Positions 24,687 through 35,000 of a stretch of 64,000 nucleotides of DNA are shown here, piece by piece. Position 1 is the first letter of the stretch. Each line of letters starts with the position of its first letter. This DNA is from Coniella vitis. Lineage: Eukaryota; Ascomycota; Sordariomycetes; Diaporthales; Schizoparmaceae. Location of the stretch: the NCBI GenBank assembly GCA_011317545.1, contig WUJK01000005.1:3136272-3200271 (forward strand). The letters run 5' to 3'. Both the position numbers and the translations under genes were made by a program. Under the pieces are notes generated by a model. That model saw only the letters and a list, made by a program, of their open reading frames with translations, was not told the origin of the DNA and ran no database searches.

Positions 24687-25125
24687 TAAATCCCTAATTC
24701 TGGAAGTATTTATAAGTTATATATTAGTAGGAGGAGGAAATATACCTTTGAGTTTTCGTATATTTTTATATAATATTAAGTATTATAAGAGATTAAGAAG
24801 GATTACCCTATTACTTAAAGTTATACTTAGATTTATAACTAAAGACTATAAGGAAACTATTCTAATATTAAGCTATAAACTCCTATCCTTATATCCTTCC
24901 GTTATTGCCTTTATTAATATATAGCCTATAATAGCCTATTAATGTCTATAGTTGCCTATTGACTTTCCGATAGGCAGTCGTAATCTCTAAAGATCCGACC
25001 CTAACCCTGATTATATTATCCTGACGTTCTTATATAAGAGATCATGTCGGTCCGTTGTGGTTCCGATATCCATGCTATGTTGCGTTGGCCTGTTCCTGTG
25101 ACCTGCATGACCGTGGGTTATAACA
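24687..25125 (-). repeat. LTR fragment at the edge of the transposon block (type B)
   Basis: Lacks about the first 15 bases but has the intact 3' end GGGTTATAACA at 25125. It keeps many TG/CA steps in its right half and belongs to the same subfamily as the solo LTR at 21683. Normal-composition DNA begins at 25126. Confidence 0.75.
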
Positions 25126-26867
25126 ACCTAGCTATAGGCCTTAAGCAGAAACAGCTGATCGGAGATCTCAGAGGTCTATAGCGTTCTGGATATTTATATA
25201 GTATACCTAAGAAATAATAACTTGGTCCACCTAACTGTGCGAGCGACGGCCCTACTATGGTTTTATATTCCCGTTCCTATTTCTGCGTTCCTTCGCTAGA
25301 CACATCCAGCATATCCACGATTCTGAGAGCCTCTCAGGCTTGCTTGCTAATGCTGCTCCGTACTTTGGCAATATGCTATAACACTACGCGTGTCATTAGA
25401 CGGGGGGGCCAGCGGCGGGCTCTTTTCCATTTACTGTTTTCTTTCGCGCTTAAACACAGACCGGGATAGGCAGTCCCCAAGGGCTAATTCATGATGTTCA
25501 CGTACTATTGCGAGTAGGGAGCTGAAGTGGCCTATCTGTGCCCTGTCCGCCTCTGCCGCTGCTAGAAGTAGTATAATAATCCAAGCCGTCCACCGGCTCC
25601 AAGCGCAAACACGTCTTGCTGCGAGTACTGCTACCTATGGAAGATCTGAAGAGGCAAAGACGGCAAGAAAGATCGCGAGAAAGAACTAACGAAGCTTAGG
25701 ACGTGAGCCCGGCTCGAATAACCTCTATTGCAGATCTTAAGCAGTATTTATATCCTTCTGCCGTGCGACCCTCTCTTGTCGGCGCTTGATAACATCGAGT
25801 AAGAAGCATGGAGAGGTCTAGGGTAACTAGAGTAAAAGACTTGAAGTAAAAGGAGTACTAGCCATACTCTCCTCGAACAATACAGAAGGTTGGATTTCCA
25901 TCTGCCCGCTTAGCACTATAATAGTATTGTTAAAGGGAAGGGCTAGTTTGCTACTAATCTGGAGAACCTTAGGATTAGAAAAGTGCGGACCTATCTAGTA
26001 CCTGAAATTAACCCCTGTTATTCCGACTTCCCGGAATAGTTAGGTTACTTTTGCTATCTTATCTAATAATTAGATAGCGGCTCGGTGCCCCTTCCTAATA
26101 GAGGTTGTAGACCTGCGGCATTGGTACGGCTATGCAACGGCTATGCTATAGTTGCAGCCGCAAATTCGGCTTATAGTTTAGCCTAACTATTCAGCCGACA
26201 AAGTGCCGAAAGTATATTATAGTCTTCCGAGTCATTTGTTTCAAAACAATAACACGCGCTTATCCTTATTATATTGAATTCCTTCTTGTTACAGGCGGTC
26301 AGATGGAGTTAAGTACGCAAGTATAATTAATATTATATTTATTTCTTAATACTATAATTCGACTTGTCAAGGCATAACCATCGTTCGAGCTTGTGAAACA
26401 TTTCTTAATATATCTAGGGTAGCCTGGGTAGCTGATATGGGAAGTTAGCCTTCTACACTGCTGAGTAGGGAGCACTGTACAATTTATAAATTGATTTATT
26501 TTAGGTATGTGCATATGCACGGTCGATATTCGCCCAGCAATGAAACTATAACCCCTGGACTCGGTAGATCCTGACAAGATAGTTAATGTCGGTTACGGTA
26601 GCATCAAGACTTGTCTGTGCACTCAGCTAAGTACCATTCAGGATTCCTCCCAGAGTTTCAAGGGGGGATAGCTAGTGGAGTCATAATATCTCAAATAGAT
26701 AGATGTTATATGCAGCATATTTAATGCATTCGCATAGATATTTTTCAATCGGTCTCTGTTCAATGATGCGGGAAACCTCGACTCCGACACGAATTACCAA
26801 ACATTAATTTTTATCCTGCCTTTGTGGCTAATAGCCGCCAAAGATCAGTCAACCTTCATCTATAACT
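25126..26867. other. Intergenic, no gene supported
   Basis: Base composition becomes normal with TG and CA present. Only short ORFs occur, without recognisable domains or promoter context. The stretch about 26030-26250 has several short repeated GGCTATGC and GCCG words that might be an old transposon end, but I cannot assign it. Confidence 0.6.
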
Positions 26868-27746
26868 ATGCAATCCTCTACGACATCACATCTAATCTCA
26901 TCCACTCGGCCATCACGCCATAGAATGAAGATTATCGGAGTCGGATTGCCGCGGTGCGCGACGACATCGTTGCAAGCCGCCTTCGAGTCGCCTACTCTCG
27001 ACTGCGGACCTTGCATGCATATGAACGTCGTTATACCCCGACCCGACAAGATGCAACTTGTTATTGACGCCATGCGGGAAAAAGATGATGCAAGACGCCA
27101 TATAATTCTACATAGCCTCTTTGATGGCTACGCATCTACTCTTGATGTCCCAGGAAGCCTCTTCGTCGATGACTTAATGGATATGTACCCGGAGGCAGCT
27201 GTCCTTCTCAATGTTCGACCTGGGCCAGAGCTGCAGCGCGCGGATTCCTGGGCACGAAGTTGCCAGGAAGCGTTTGTATTCCCACATTCGCTCTTGTACA
27301 AGTTTCTCTGCTTTCCCTATCGAATGCACCGCAGAGCATCCACTATGCTGCGCGGAATATATCCCTATTTCGCTGAGCAACCTCGCTTTGCAGAGCTCGG
27401 TCTACGGCCAGGAATGGGCTCTGGGCTAGACTGGGCTACGCCAGAATTTTACGAGCTTTTCCAGCTTTGGGTCCGACAGCAAGCTGCTGCGAGAGGAAGA
27501 CATCTCGTCGAGTATCATCCTGGAATGGGATGGAAGCCATTATGCGAGTTGGCGGGTAGGGCAGATAGGGTGCCACCACCCGATACATTATTGCCACATG
27601 TTAACGATGCGAAGACTATGAAGACTCGTATGAAGGTAGTCTTTGTAAGCGGGGTGGTCGCTTGGATTGCTATTTTCATAGGTGTGCGATCCCTTTTTCG
27701 ATATGCATTACAACCGCTTTTTGTACTTGTTCGTCATTATTTCTAG
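26868..27746 (+). CDS. Sulfotransferase-like P-loop protein (Sulfotransfer_4 type) with C-terminal membrane anchor
   Basis: A 292-residue ORF without introns. Near its N-terminus, MKIIGVGLPRCATTSL aligns with the phosphosulfate-binding loop of the fungal Sulfotransfer_4 family (usually GLPRTGTxSL), followed by the family's CGPCMHM block. The C-terminal half has LVEYHPGMGWKPLCELAG and LPHVND, both characteristic. It ends in a hydrophobic segment (about residues 253-275) followed by basic residues, a common tail anchor in this family. The second Met (26925) sits directly before the conserved motif and may be the real start. The loop has Cys-Ala where Thr-Gly is usual, so transferase activity is uncertain. 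It is convergent with the P450 gene. Such genes recur in fungal metabolite clusters, mostly with no proven role. Confidence 0.8.
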   Translation: MQSSTTSHLISSTRPSRHRMKIIGVGLPRCATTSLQAAFESPTLDCGPCMHMNVVIPRPDKMQLVIDAMREKDDARRHIILHSLFDGYASTLDVPGSLFVDDLMDMYPEAAVLLNVRPGPELQRADSWARSCQEAFVFPHSLLYKFLCFPYRMHRRASTMLRGIYPYFAEQPRFAELGLRPGMGSGLDWATPEFYELFQLWVRQQAAARGRHLVEYHPGMGWKPLCELAGRADRVPPPDTLLPHVNDAKTMKTRMKVVFVSGVVAWIAIFIGVRSLFRYALQPLFVLVRHYF

Positions 27747-28885
27747 CCAGGCACTGAATCAAAGCATTGACTGGACCAAAGTTCCATACATATATACGTA
27801 TAAATATTCATGTGTAATTAAGAATACATTTCCCAGGCTTAAACGTAATGTATCACCTACAGTTGGAGGCAGAGATGCTTGCAAACTGCACTTATATGTG
27901 TATAAGTATTGCTCGTGCTTCATATCTTCACTACGGGCTGTTCCGTGATAACAAGGTTATACAACCTCAAGCAGCACTCCCTACTTATTTTATATATATA
28001 TACCGAAACCGCATCATAAAGTCGTTCGTAGGGCTCACCGACGTACTGTTTAAGATTTTGTCTTTTATATCTGGTCAATAAACGCCGCGTCAGCCACCTG
28101 CAAAGCACTTGAGAGGGGAGGGGTTGAATTGTTGGTCCGGACAAAACCGCTGAAGTAGGCTCTTTCTTGCCTTTAGACGAGTAATTGTCCACAATTTAAT
28201 ACTTCACCCCCGCACATGTCGATAAACTAACACCCCACAATGTTCTTTTAGATCAGACGTTACTAAGCGGATACGGCTGCTTCAATGGTACGTATGGCTG
28301 GGTGAACACAGCATGGATGGCGCAGCTATGAGCTGCTACAATGACTCTAATGACAGATGGTTTCAATTCACATCCCAGAAATGTTAAGTTCTAGTTATTA
28401 ATGCTATGATATATTAATTCAGTGTTTCAGGATTACGTGAAAATATATTGTCTGTGACTTCATATTAGAATATATCCAAGTAAAGGACACTCGGCACCTA
28501 TAAGTACAATATAATCATTGAATTAAATAAGAGCGTAGTCTGAGATCCAAGTGTATAGCAGCGACAGATGATAATTAGAAAGATTATCTGATATCAATTT
28601 TGATTAATACTCATTATCATCACAGTATATATACTCTTGAATGTTTGCAACAATACGGCTTTGAGCATTTTTTCAAACAAAGAGGCTTAATATAACCTGA
28701 TTAGCTCTTATTAAAGCTTTACATGGAAACCAACAAAGCAGGAAGTTTTAGAATAAAGTATATCAAATATTTTCATATAAATGTTAATATAAACTGCTAT
28801 TAATTGAGCTTTAGCTTTTAACTACGAGCTTCAATAGATTTATCCTCGGAACGAAGTCCATCACTTATCATATAGGATATAATCT
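27747..28885. other. Convergent intergenic region
   Basis: Lies between the 3' ends of the sulfotransferase-like gene and the P450 gene. AT-rich from about 28380 to 28830. No coding signal or RNA gene recognised. Confidence 0.6.
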
Positions 28886-30628
28886 CTACCTAGCTTCGGA
28901 AAGCTTTACCCAGACCGGCTTTGGTTCACATACGAGCCATGCCCTCTGGCGTAACCACATGGATGATTGCTTGGAGTTAGGTTCCGCAAGTTCGAAGTTG
29001 AATGTCCACACCAGCCTTGCAATCAAGACTCTCGCCTCCGCCCAGAAGAGTCTGTGAACAAAATCAGTGGTCTGGAATTGACCGGACTAAAGAGCCCGTC
29101 CTTATAGAATTTGAATGCCGAATAAGAGGTGAGAGCTTACTTGTTGCCAAGGCAACCTCTAGGGCCCGTGGAAAAAGGTTTGAAAGCATCCATCCTGTCA
29201 TCTGCAAATCTGGAATCGTAGTAAGGATGCTTCTCGTTCAGGAATCGTTCGGGGTGGAACTCATGCGGCTTATAGAAGTTCTCAGGTCGAGTATGTATGT
29301 TGTACAGACTCAGTCCCACTACATTTCCTTCAGGAACAAAGTGACCGGCAACCTGCAAGCCACCCCCGGGAACGATACGTGGCATGCTACTCGGGGTCGG
29401 ATGATTGATCCGTAAGGCTTCATGAACAACTGCCTCAAGATAAACGAGACTCTTTGTCGAAGTGACCGTGATATCCGACTCATGTTCAAAAGTGCTGCGT
29501 ACCTCGTGCGCAAGGCGGTCGAATTGCATTTTGTCGCGGGCCAGAAGGAAAGCGGTAGTGGCGAGTCCGATGGTAGTCAACTGACTATGGGCAACAAGCA
29601 CGGCGAGCTGATTGACTAGAACCTCAGACTTTGTCATCGTCCCTTTTGTGCCGACCTCGCTAATCTTGTCTGCGACAGGTGTTATGAAGTCAGACCGGGA
29701 CACCTCAGTAGCAAGCCGCCGTTCCATGCGAGCCCAGCTGTCCTTCGCATTGGCCTTGCGTTGTCTGGCCGTAGCCCAATTGACCCAACCGAGCAACAAT
29801 TGTCCTAGAGGCCAATACCGATCTAAGCACGTCTTGGTCGTGCCGACAGTTGCATGCATAAAGAAGTTGCGAATATATTCGTGGTGCTCATCAGGCTTTT
29901 CGAGGGTTTTTGGTGATTCGCCCAGCGTGAAGTCAGAGCCCAAGTCATAGGCCGCATAGCCCAGGATGCGATGCAGATCTACTACTCCGCAGCCCTTTAC
30001 AACTTCATGTCGCAAGCGCTGAATAAAGGAAGCTGAAGTCTCATGTATGTTCTCTGTTTGATCCCTGAGTGACTTGTCTGCGAATGCACCCACAAAAACA
30101 CCCTTGATGCGCCGATGATCATCGCCCACGGCAGTGAAAAGCGAGTCAGCGCCAGGAATGAGAGGTTTAAGCTGTGATCTAGGGTCTTTATCCAGTTGAG
30201 GTCGCGTCTTGCTGAGTGCGTACACATCCTGCCATGTCTCCGGCGCGATGAATGTCAGTTCATCGGGGGCAACTCGGACGACAGGTCCGTAGACATCGTG
30301 TAGCCGGTCATAGGCATGCCACAAATCGCCAAGGAGAACGTGATATGCCCAGGGTAGACGACTGACGGCCCAGAACTTAGGACCAGGATAACGGGAGAGA
30401 GGATGAAAATACACCAGATAGATAGTACGCGAACATAATGCTAGAAGCTATTGCGTTGTTAGCAATCAAGTTGTCAAGAAGAAAGTCATGTTAATGTTGG
30501 TATACGTCAATATAAAGGGTTTTGTGGTTACTTACACATAAAAGTCCAAGGATATGGAGTTTAGGAACAGTTTTTAATGTCGAAAAATCGACCAAGCTGT
30601 TGTAGTTTTGCTCAAACGATAGCCACAT
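28886..30628 (-). CDS. Cytochrome P450 monooxygenase (microsomal, three exons)
   Basis: The gene model is exon 1 30628-30536, intron 30535-30448, exon 2 30447-29141, intron 29140-29052 and exon 3 29051-28886, giving 521 residues with phases that close. Introns are GTAAGT...ATAG and GTAAGC...CAG. Exon 1 plus the exon 2 start give an N-terminal membrane helix (LHILGLLC then LLALCSRTIYLVYF), followed by HPLSRYPGPKFW. The K-helix ExxR is EALR, the PERF motif is HPERF, and the heme loop is FSTGPRGCLG with the Cys ligand. Exon 3 supplies the L helix and the C-terminal WLVCEPKPVWVKL strand. The I-helix normally reads AGxETT but here is AHSQLT, lacking the acid. It is divergent from the PKS and probably oxidises the polyketide; the substrate is unknown. 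Confidence 0.9.
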
Positions 30629-32038
30629 AGCTGGACAATACGTAAGGAACAAACGAACTCGAAGATAGATAGTTACGCGGTTAAGGTACAAGAAAATGGA
30701 TATTTAGGACAGCTTCTAGGATTGATGATAGAACTTTCGATTCAATATATGCAGGAGCTTCGCATTTCCCCAGGCGGAACTAGATCTCGACGCGAGAGCC
30801 GATTGAAATTACGCGAGGTGGTGCGATTAGGAAGCAGTATAAGACAGGATAATCAGTCGGCCCCGCAAACGTATCATCAGATGCAACATCAGATTAGTGT
30901 AGCATTGACAGAAGACGACGTTGATTTACCCGAAAGTATAACTGATTAAGGTTGCAATAGAAGAATTTAATAAGACAGAAAATTTTACAACGGTACATAA
31001 GTTATTAAAATCAATTAAATAAATAATATTCTTTGAACTCTTTTCTTCTTATCGAAGAATAGATGTTCATCAAAACCATTTTCATCTACTTAATATTTAT
31101 TTTTATAGGAGAACATATAACACAATAATAGCTACTTAGCTAAAGTCTTTCGATCTTAAAACAATCTTCAAGAACGTGCGGAACTTAATTAGAAATTAAT
31201 AAAGAATATTAGTAATAATGCATCTCTTGTATATAAAACTTCATTCAGAGCTTGTTCTAGCTCCTGATTTGGATAGGACCCATCTTGAAAGGGTTTGATA
31301 AGCGAGCGTCACCGATGCAAAGACGAGAAATTGTCAAGCGGGGTTCTAGTAAGCATTATACCAATCAGATCGGCTATACTCAGTCAGACCGCCCAGGAAG
31401 GATTAGATAAGAACAGAGTACTGCTATAACTTTGTTCCAACCCAATGCCGACATAAGCGTAACCCCTGTGTCTCCCAAGCTTGTTACTATGAATATAGCG
31501 GGTATAACCTTCAAGAACGGATGACTTTCCATAATGAGAAGGAGCGAGGTCAGTGACCCTTGAAGCGAGTTTGCGGGCAATGCTACAAAGTTACAATCAA
31601 ACCCGCGTATTATGCATGCTGAATGTAGTATCAAGACACCGGTGTGATGATCCAACATCCAATGCTATCATTGTAGCACGAGAGTGGCCCTCGTACGAGT
31701 CCTTATATTGCGAGGGGCAGCGGTAGCCGCCCCATACAGATATTGGGATGGAAAAGTGTGAAAGGACGGTTCATGCAAATATTCAAACTCTATTCCCTTC
31801 GTAGTCAATATTGCGGAAAGGATACTAGGGCGGGAACATTATGATGACCAGGATCTAAATCAATGGCGATATGGCCGATGCAAAGTCTTTGCGTTCTTCG
31901 CGCAGCTAGCGGATGCCATGCTCGCTCAGGGTATATAATAAGCCAGCTAACCTTGATTCTTATCATTTTTATTCATCTTGTGATAGTTTAGCCTCAACTT
32001 GAATCTTTGAATCAGCAAAATCTCTTCACTCCAGGAAA
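30629..32038. promoter_or_regulatory. Divergent promoter region between P450 and PKS
   Basis: About 1.4 kb shared upstream DNA. A TATA box (TATATAAT) lies at 31932-31939, about 100 bases before the PKS start codon. The stretch 30950-31230 is AT-rich. A 75-codon ORF at 30722-30949 shows no family signature. I saw no convincing palindromic Zn2Cys6 operator. Confidence 0.5.
31932..31939 (+). promoter_or_regulatory. TATA box of the PKS gene
   Basis: TATATAAT about 100 bases upstream of the PKS ATG at 32039, with a pyrimidine-rich leader and AAAATGG start context. Confidence 0.5.
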
Positions 32039-35000
32039 ATGGTTACCGTTTCGTTGGCCGTATTTGGGCCTCAATCTCGTGCCCCGAAACCAACATATCT
32101 GAAATATGTTCGCTCGTTTGTTACCAGGCATTATTTGCTTGAAACAATTCCGAGCACAATCCGATCTCTATACGATGTCTTGTCATTGCTCGCCGCGGAT
32201 GATCCGTCACTCCTGAAGCGCATACCCCAGGCTCATCGCTATACCGAATCTCTCATCAAGTGGCTTGAAGGAGCCGCATCAGCCAAGGATGATGCGGAAG
32301 TCCTTCGCGAGGTCGCATCCCAGAACTCAGGAATTGTTGCTCTCCCGCGTCTTGCCATCGTTCAGCTTGCCCAGTATTTTGACTTCCTCGAAGCTAAGGG
32401 TTTAGCACACAATACCTTCCTCAACCATCTTAAGTCTACAGGGGGTTGTGTTCAAGGTCTCTGTGGAGGAATGCCCGCGGCATTTGCAGCGTTGCTTTGT
32501 ACTACAGAGTCAATCAGCGATCTGCTAGAAGCAAGAATCGCTGATCAGCAGCTTATCATGACGATTATCCGACTGGCATACGCTATAGGGATATATGCTG
32601 AGCTAGGTGACGATTCGACCGTGCCTGGAAGAACAAGTCTTTGCCTTAGATTGAAAAGAGAAACGCAGGCTCAAGACCTCATCACCAAATTCCCTCACGT
32701 GAGTTAATATCGTTCATCAATTGCACAACGTCCTCATGATTTGACGACCTAAGTATGGGTGGTAGACTATGCTGATGATAGGAACAGACCTATATCGGAA
32801 CGGTATTAGATCCTAGGCTAGTCAGTTTTGTTGGTCCAGTGAACCAAATGACAAAGCTAGAAGCATACGCTGTACAAGAACTTGGCCTCATCTCAAATGC
32901 CGTGGACCTTCGCGGCAAGACACACAATCCAGAAAATAGAGATCTCGCGGATCACCTCGCCGCTCTCGCCGAGAAGTCGGACCTGTTGGCTTTGCCTAAC
33001 GTGTCGCAGTTGAAAGCACCGTTTCGGTCAAATCAGTCGTCGGAGACTTTGACGCCTGGGTCTCGTTCATTGACAGCAGAACTCATTCACTCAATACTCG
33101 CCGGCAGGGGTGAATGGTATAATCTCTTTTGCCAGGTTGCGGAGGATATGCGAGACTTGAGCAACAGTTCAACGAGCCATGCACTTGTCAATTTTGGCAT
33201 TGGTGAGTGCGTTCCAGTGGCGCCATTCAACAAGGCCGGCATCAAGCTGCAAAAGATCGACTGGGGTGCACAGAGCTTCAGAAGGATTCCCAGAGCCCAT
33301 GATTATGATTATCCCAGCAATGCCGTGGCTATTGTAGGCGCAGCCTGTCGCCTGCCTGGGGCGCGAAACATCGAGGAGCTTTGGGATCTCCTTGCTACTG
33401 GTCAGGATCGTCACCAGGATTTGACATGTCTCTCAGATGGCCGCTTTGACATGGCCAGCTCGTGGCGTGCTGGCGACTGGGGTCGCACCCGGAAATGGTA
33501 TGGAAATTTCCTCAGCGACGACGACGTCAAGGGCTTTGACCACAATTTCTTTGGAAACAACCAACGTGAGGCAGCCTACATGGACCCGCAGCAGCGTCTC
33601 TTGCTTGAGGTATGCTATGAGGCCATGGAATCTAGTGGCTACACGCGTTATTATGCGAAAGGTTGCCGGTCGCATCCTAGTGGCGATGATGTTGGCGTCT
33701 TTGTTGGTCACACGTATGTCGAGTACCTGGAGAATACTTGTGCTCGCCCGCCGGCCACATATACTTCTACGGGCACTATTCGCGCATTTGTGGCTGGAAG
33801 ATTGAGCTATTACTTCGGATGGACCGGCCCAGCCGAAGTCATTGACACCGCATGTTCATCATCTGTCGTGTCGATCAACCGCGCGGTGAAGGCAATCCAG
33901 GGCGGCGAGTGCCGCATGGCTGTGGCCGGTGGTGTCAACATTATCACAGGTGCAAACAACTATTTGGACCTTGCCAAGACCGGTTTCCTGAGTCCAACAG
34001 GCCAGTGCAAGCCTTTCGATGCTGGCGCGGACGGCTACTGCAGAGGCGAGGGCGCCGGGCTCGTGGTGCTGAAACCGCTCGCGCAGGCTATCCAGGACGG
34101 CGACAGGATTATGGGCGTGATTGGAGGAGCGTCCCATAGACAGGGCGGCCTTTCACCCGGAATAACCTATCCCGACATTCCCACTCAAGAAATCATATTC
34201 CGAGATGTACTCAAACAGGCTGGTGACTTGCAACCAGGTCATGTCACGTACATAGAGGCTCACGGCACGGGCACACAAGCCAATGACTCAACTGAGGCAG
34301 CTAGCGTGCGCTCCGTCTTCGGAAGCCCGACTCGGGATGTTGAGATGAATATGGCATCCATAAAGGGCAACATTGGCCATCTCGAGGTGGCAGCCGGAAG
34401 TGCTTCTCTCATCAAAGTGCTGTGTATGCTTGAAAAGGGCGGCATTCCTCCACAAGCTAGCCACAGGAACTGGAATTCGAAAATCCCGTCACTTGAGCCC
34501 GATAGGATCATCATTCCACGGCAACTTATCGAGTGGGACGCGCCATTCCGGGCCGCGCTGGTGAATGGGGCTGGTGCTGCTGGTTCTCATGCTGCTCTCC
34601 TGGTCTGCGAACCGCCACCAAGGCCTATGCTGAATGATACCAAATTCAGACAACCATTCATTCTCAGTGCAGCCACAGCTTCTAGCCTGGAAAAGTACAA
34701 GACTTCCTTGCTTAGATATCTAGTCAAGAAGACAGCCATTAACACAGATGGCAAAATGGCTACATTTGACTCTGGCGTGCCTTCAGCACAAGCGATAGCA
34801 TTCACTCTCAGTGAGAAGCGCCAACGTTTCAAGCACAGAATTGTTTTTGAAGCGGAAAGTACGGCGGAAGTGGTCAAGATCCTAGGCTCCAGTAGTGAAT
34901 CTACTCAGCTGAATGATGCTTCGCGCGACAAGGTCATTTACCCTGTTGTTCTTGTTCTCGGTGGCCAGAGCCAAAAGTCGGTTAATCTCAACAAAGCAAT

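Noticed and set aside
25257..25469. 70-codon ORF on +
   Set aside because: No domain, ordinary random frame in intergenic DNA, no promoter or homology signal recognisable.
26299..26577. 92-codon ORF on -
   Set aside because: No recognisable motif. It lies upstream of the sulfotransferase-like gene on the other strand and looks like a chance frame.
29002..29415. 137-codon ORF on + over the P450 3' part
   Set aside because: It is antisense to the P450 coding exons; the minus-strand frame has all P450 motifs.
30722..30949. 75-codon Arg/Gln-rich ORF in the divergent promoter
   Set aside because: No family signature, and it lies in an intergenic position between two well-defined starts. It could be a gene remnant but I cannot support it.
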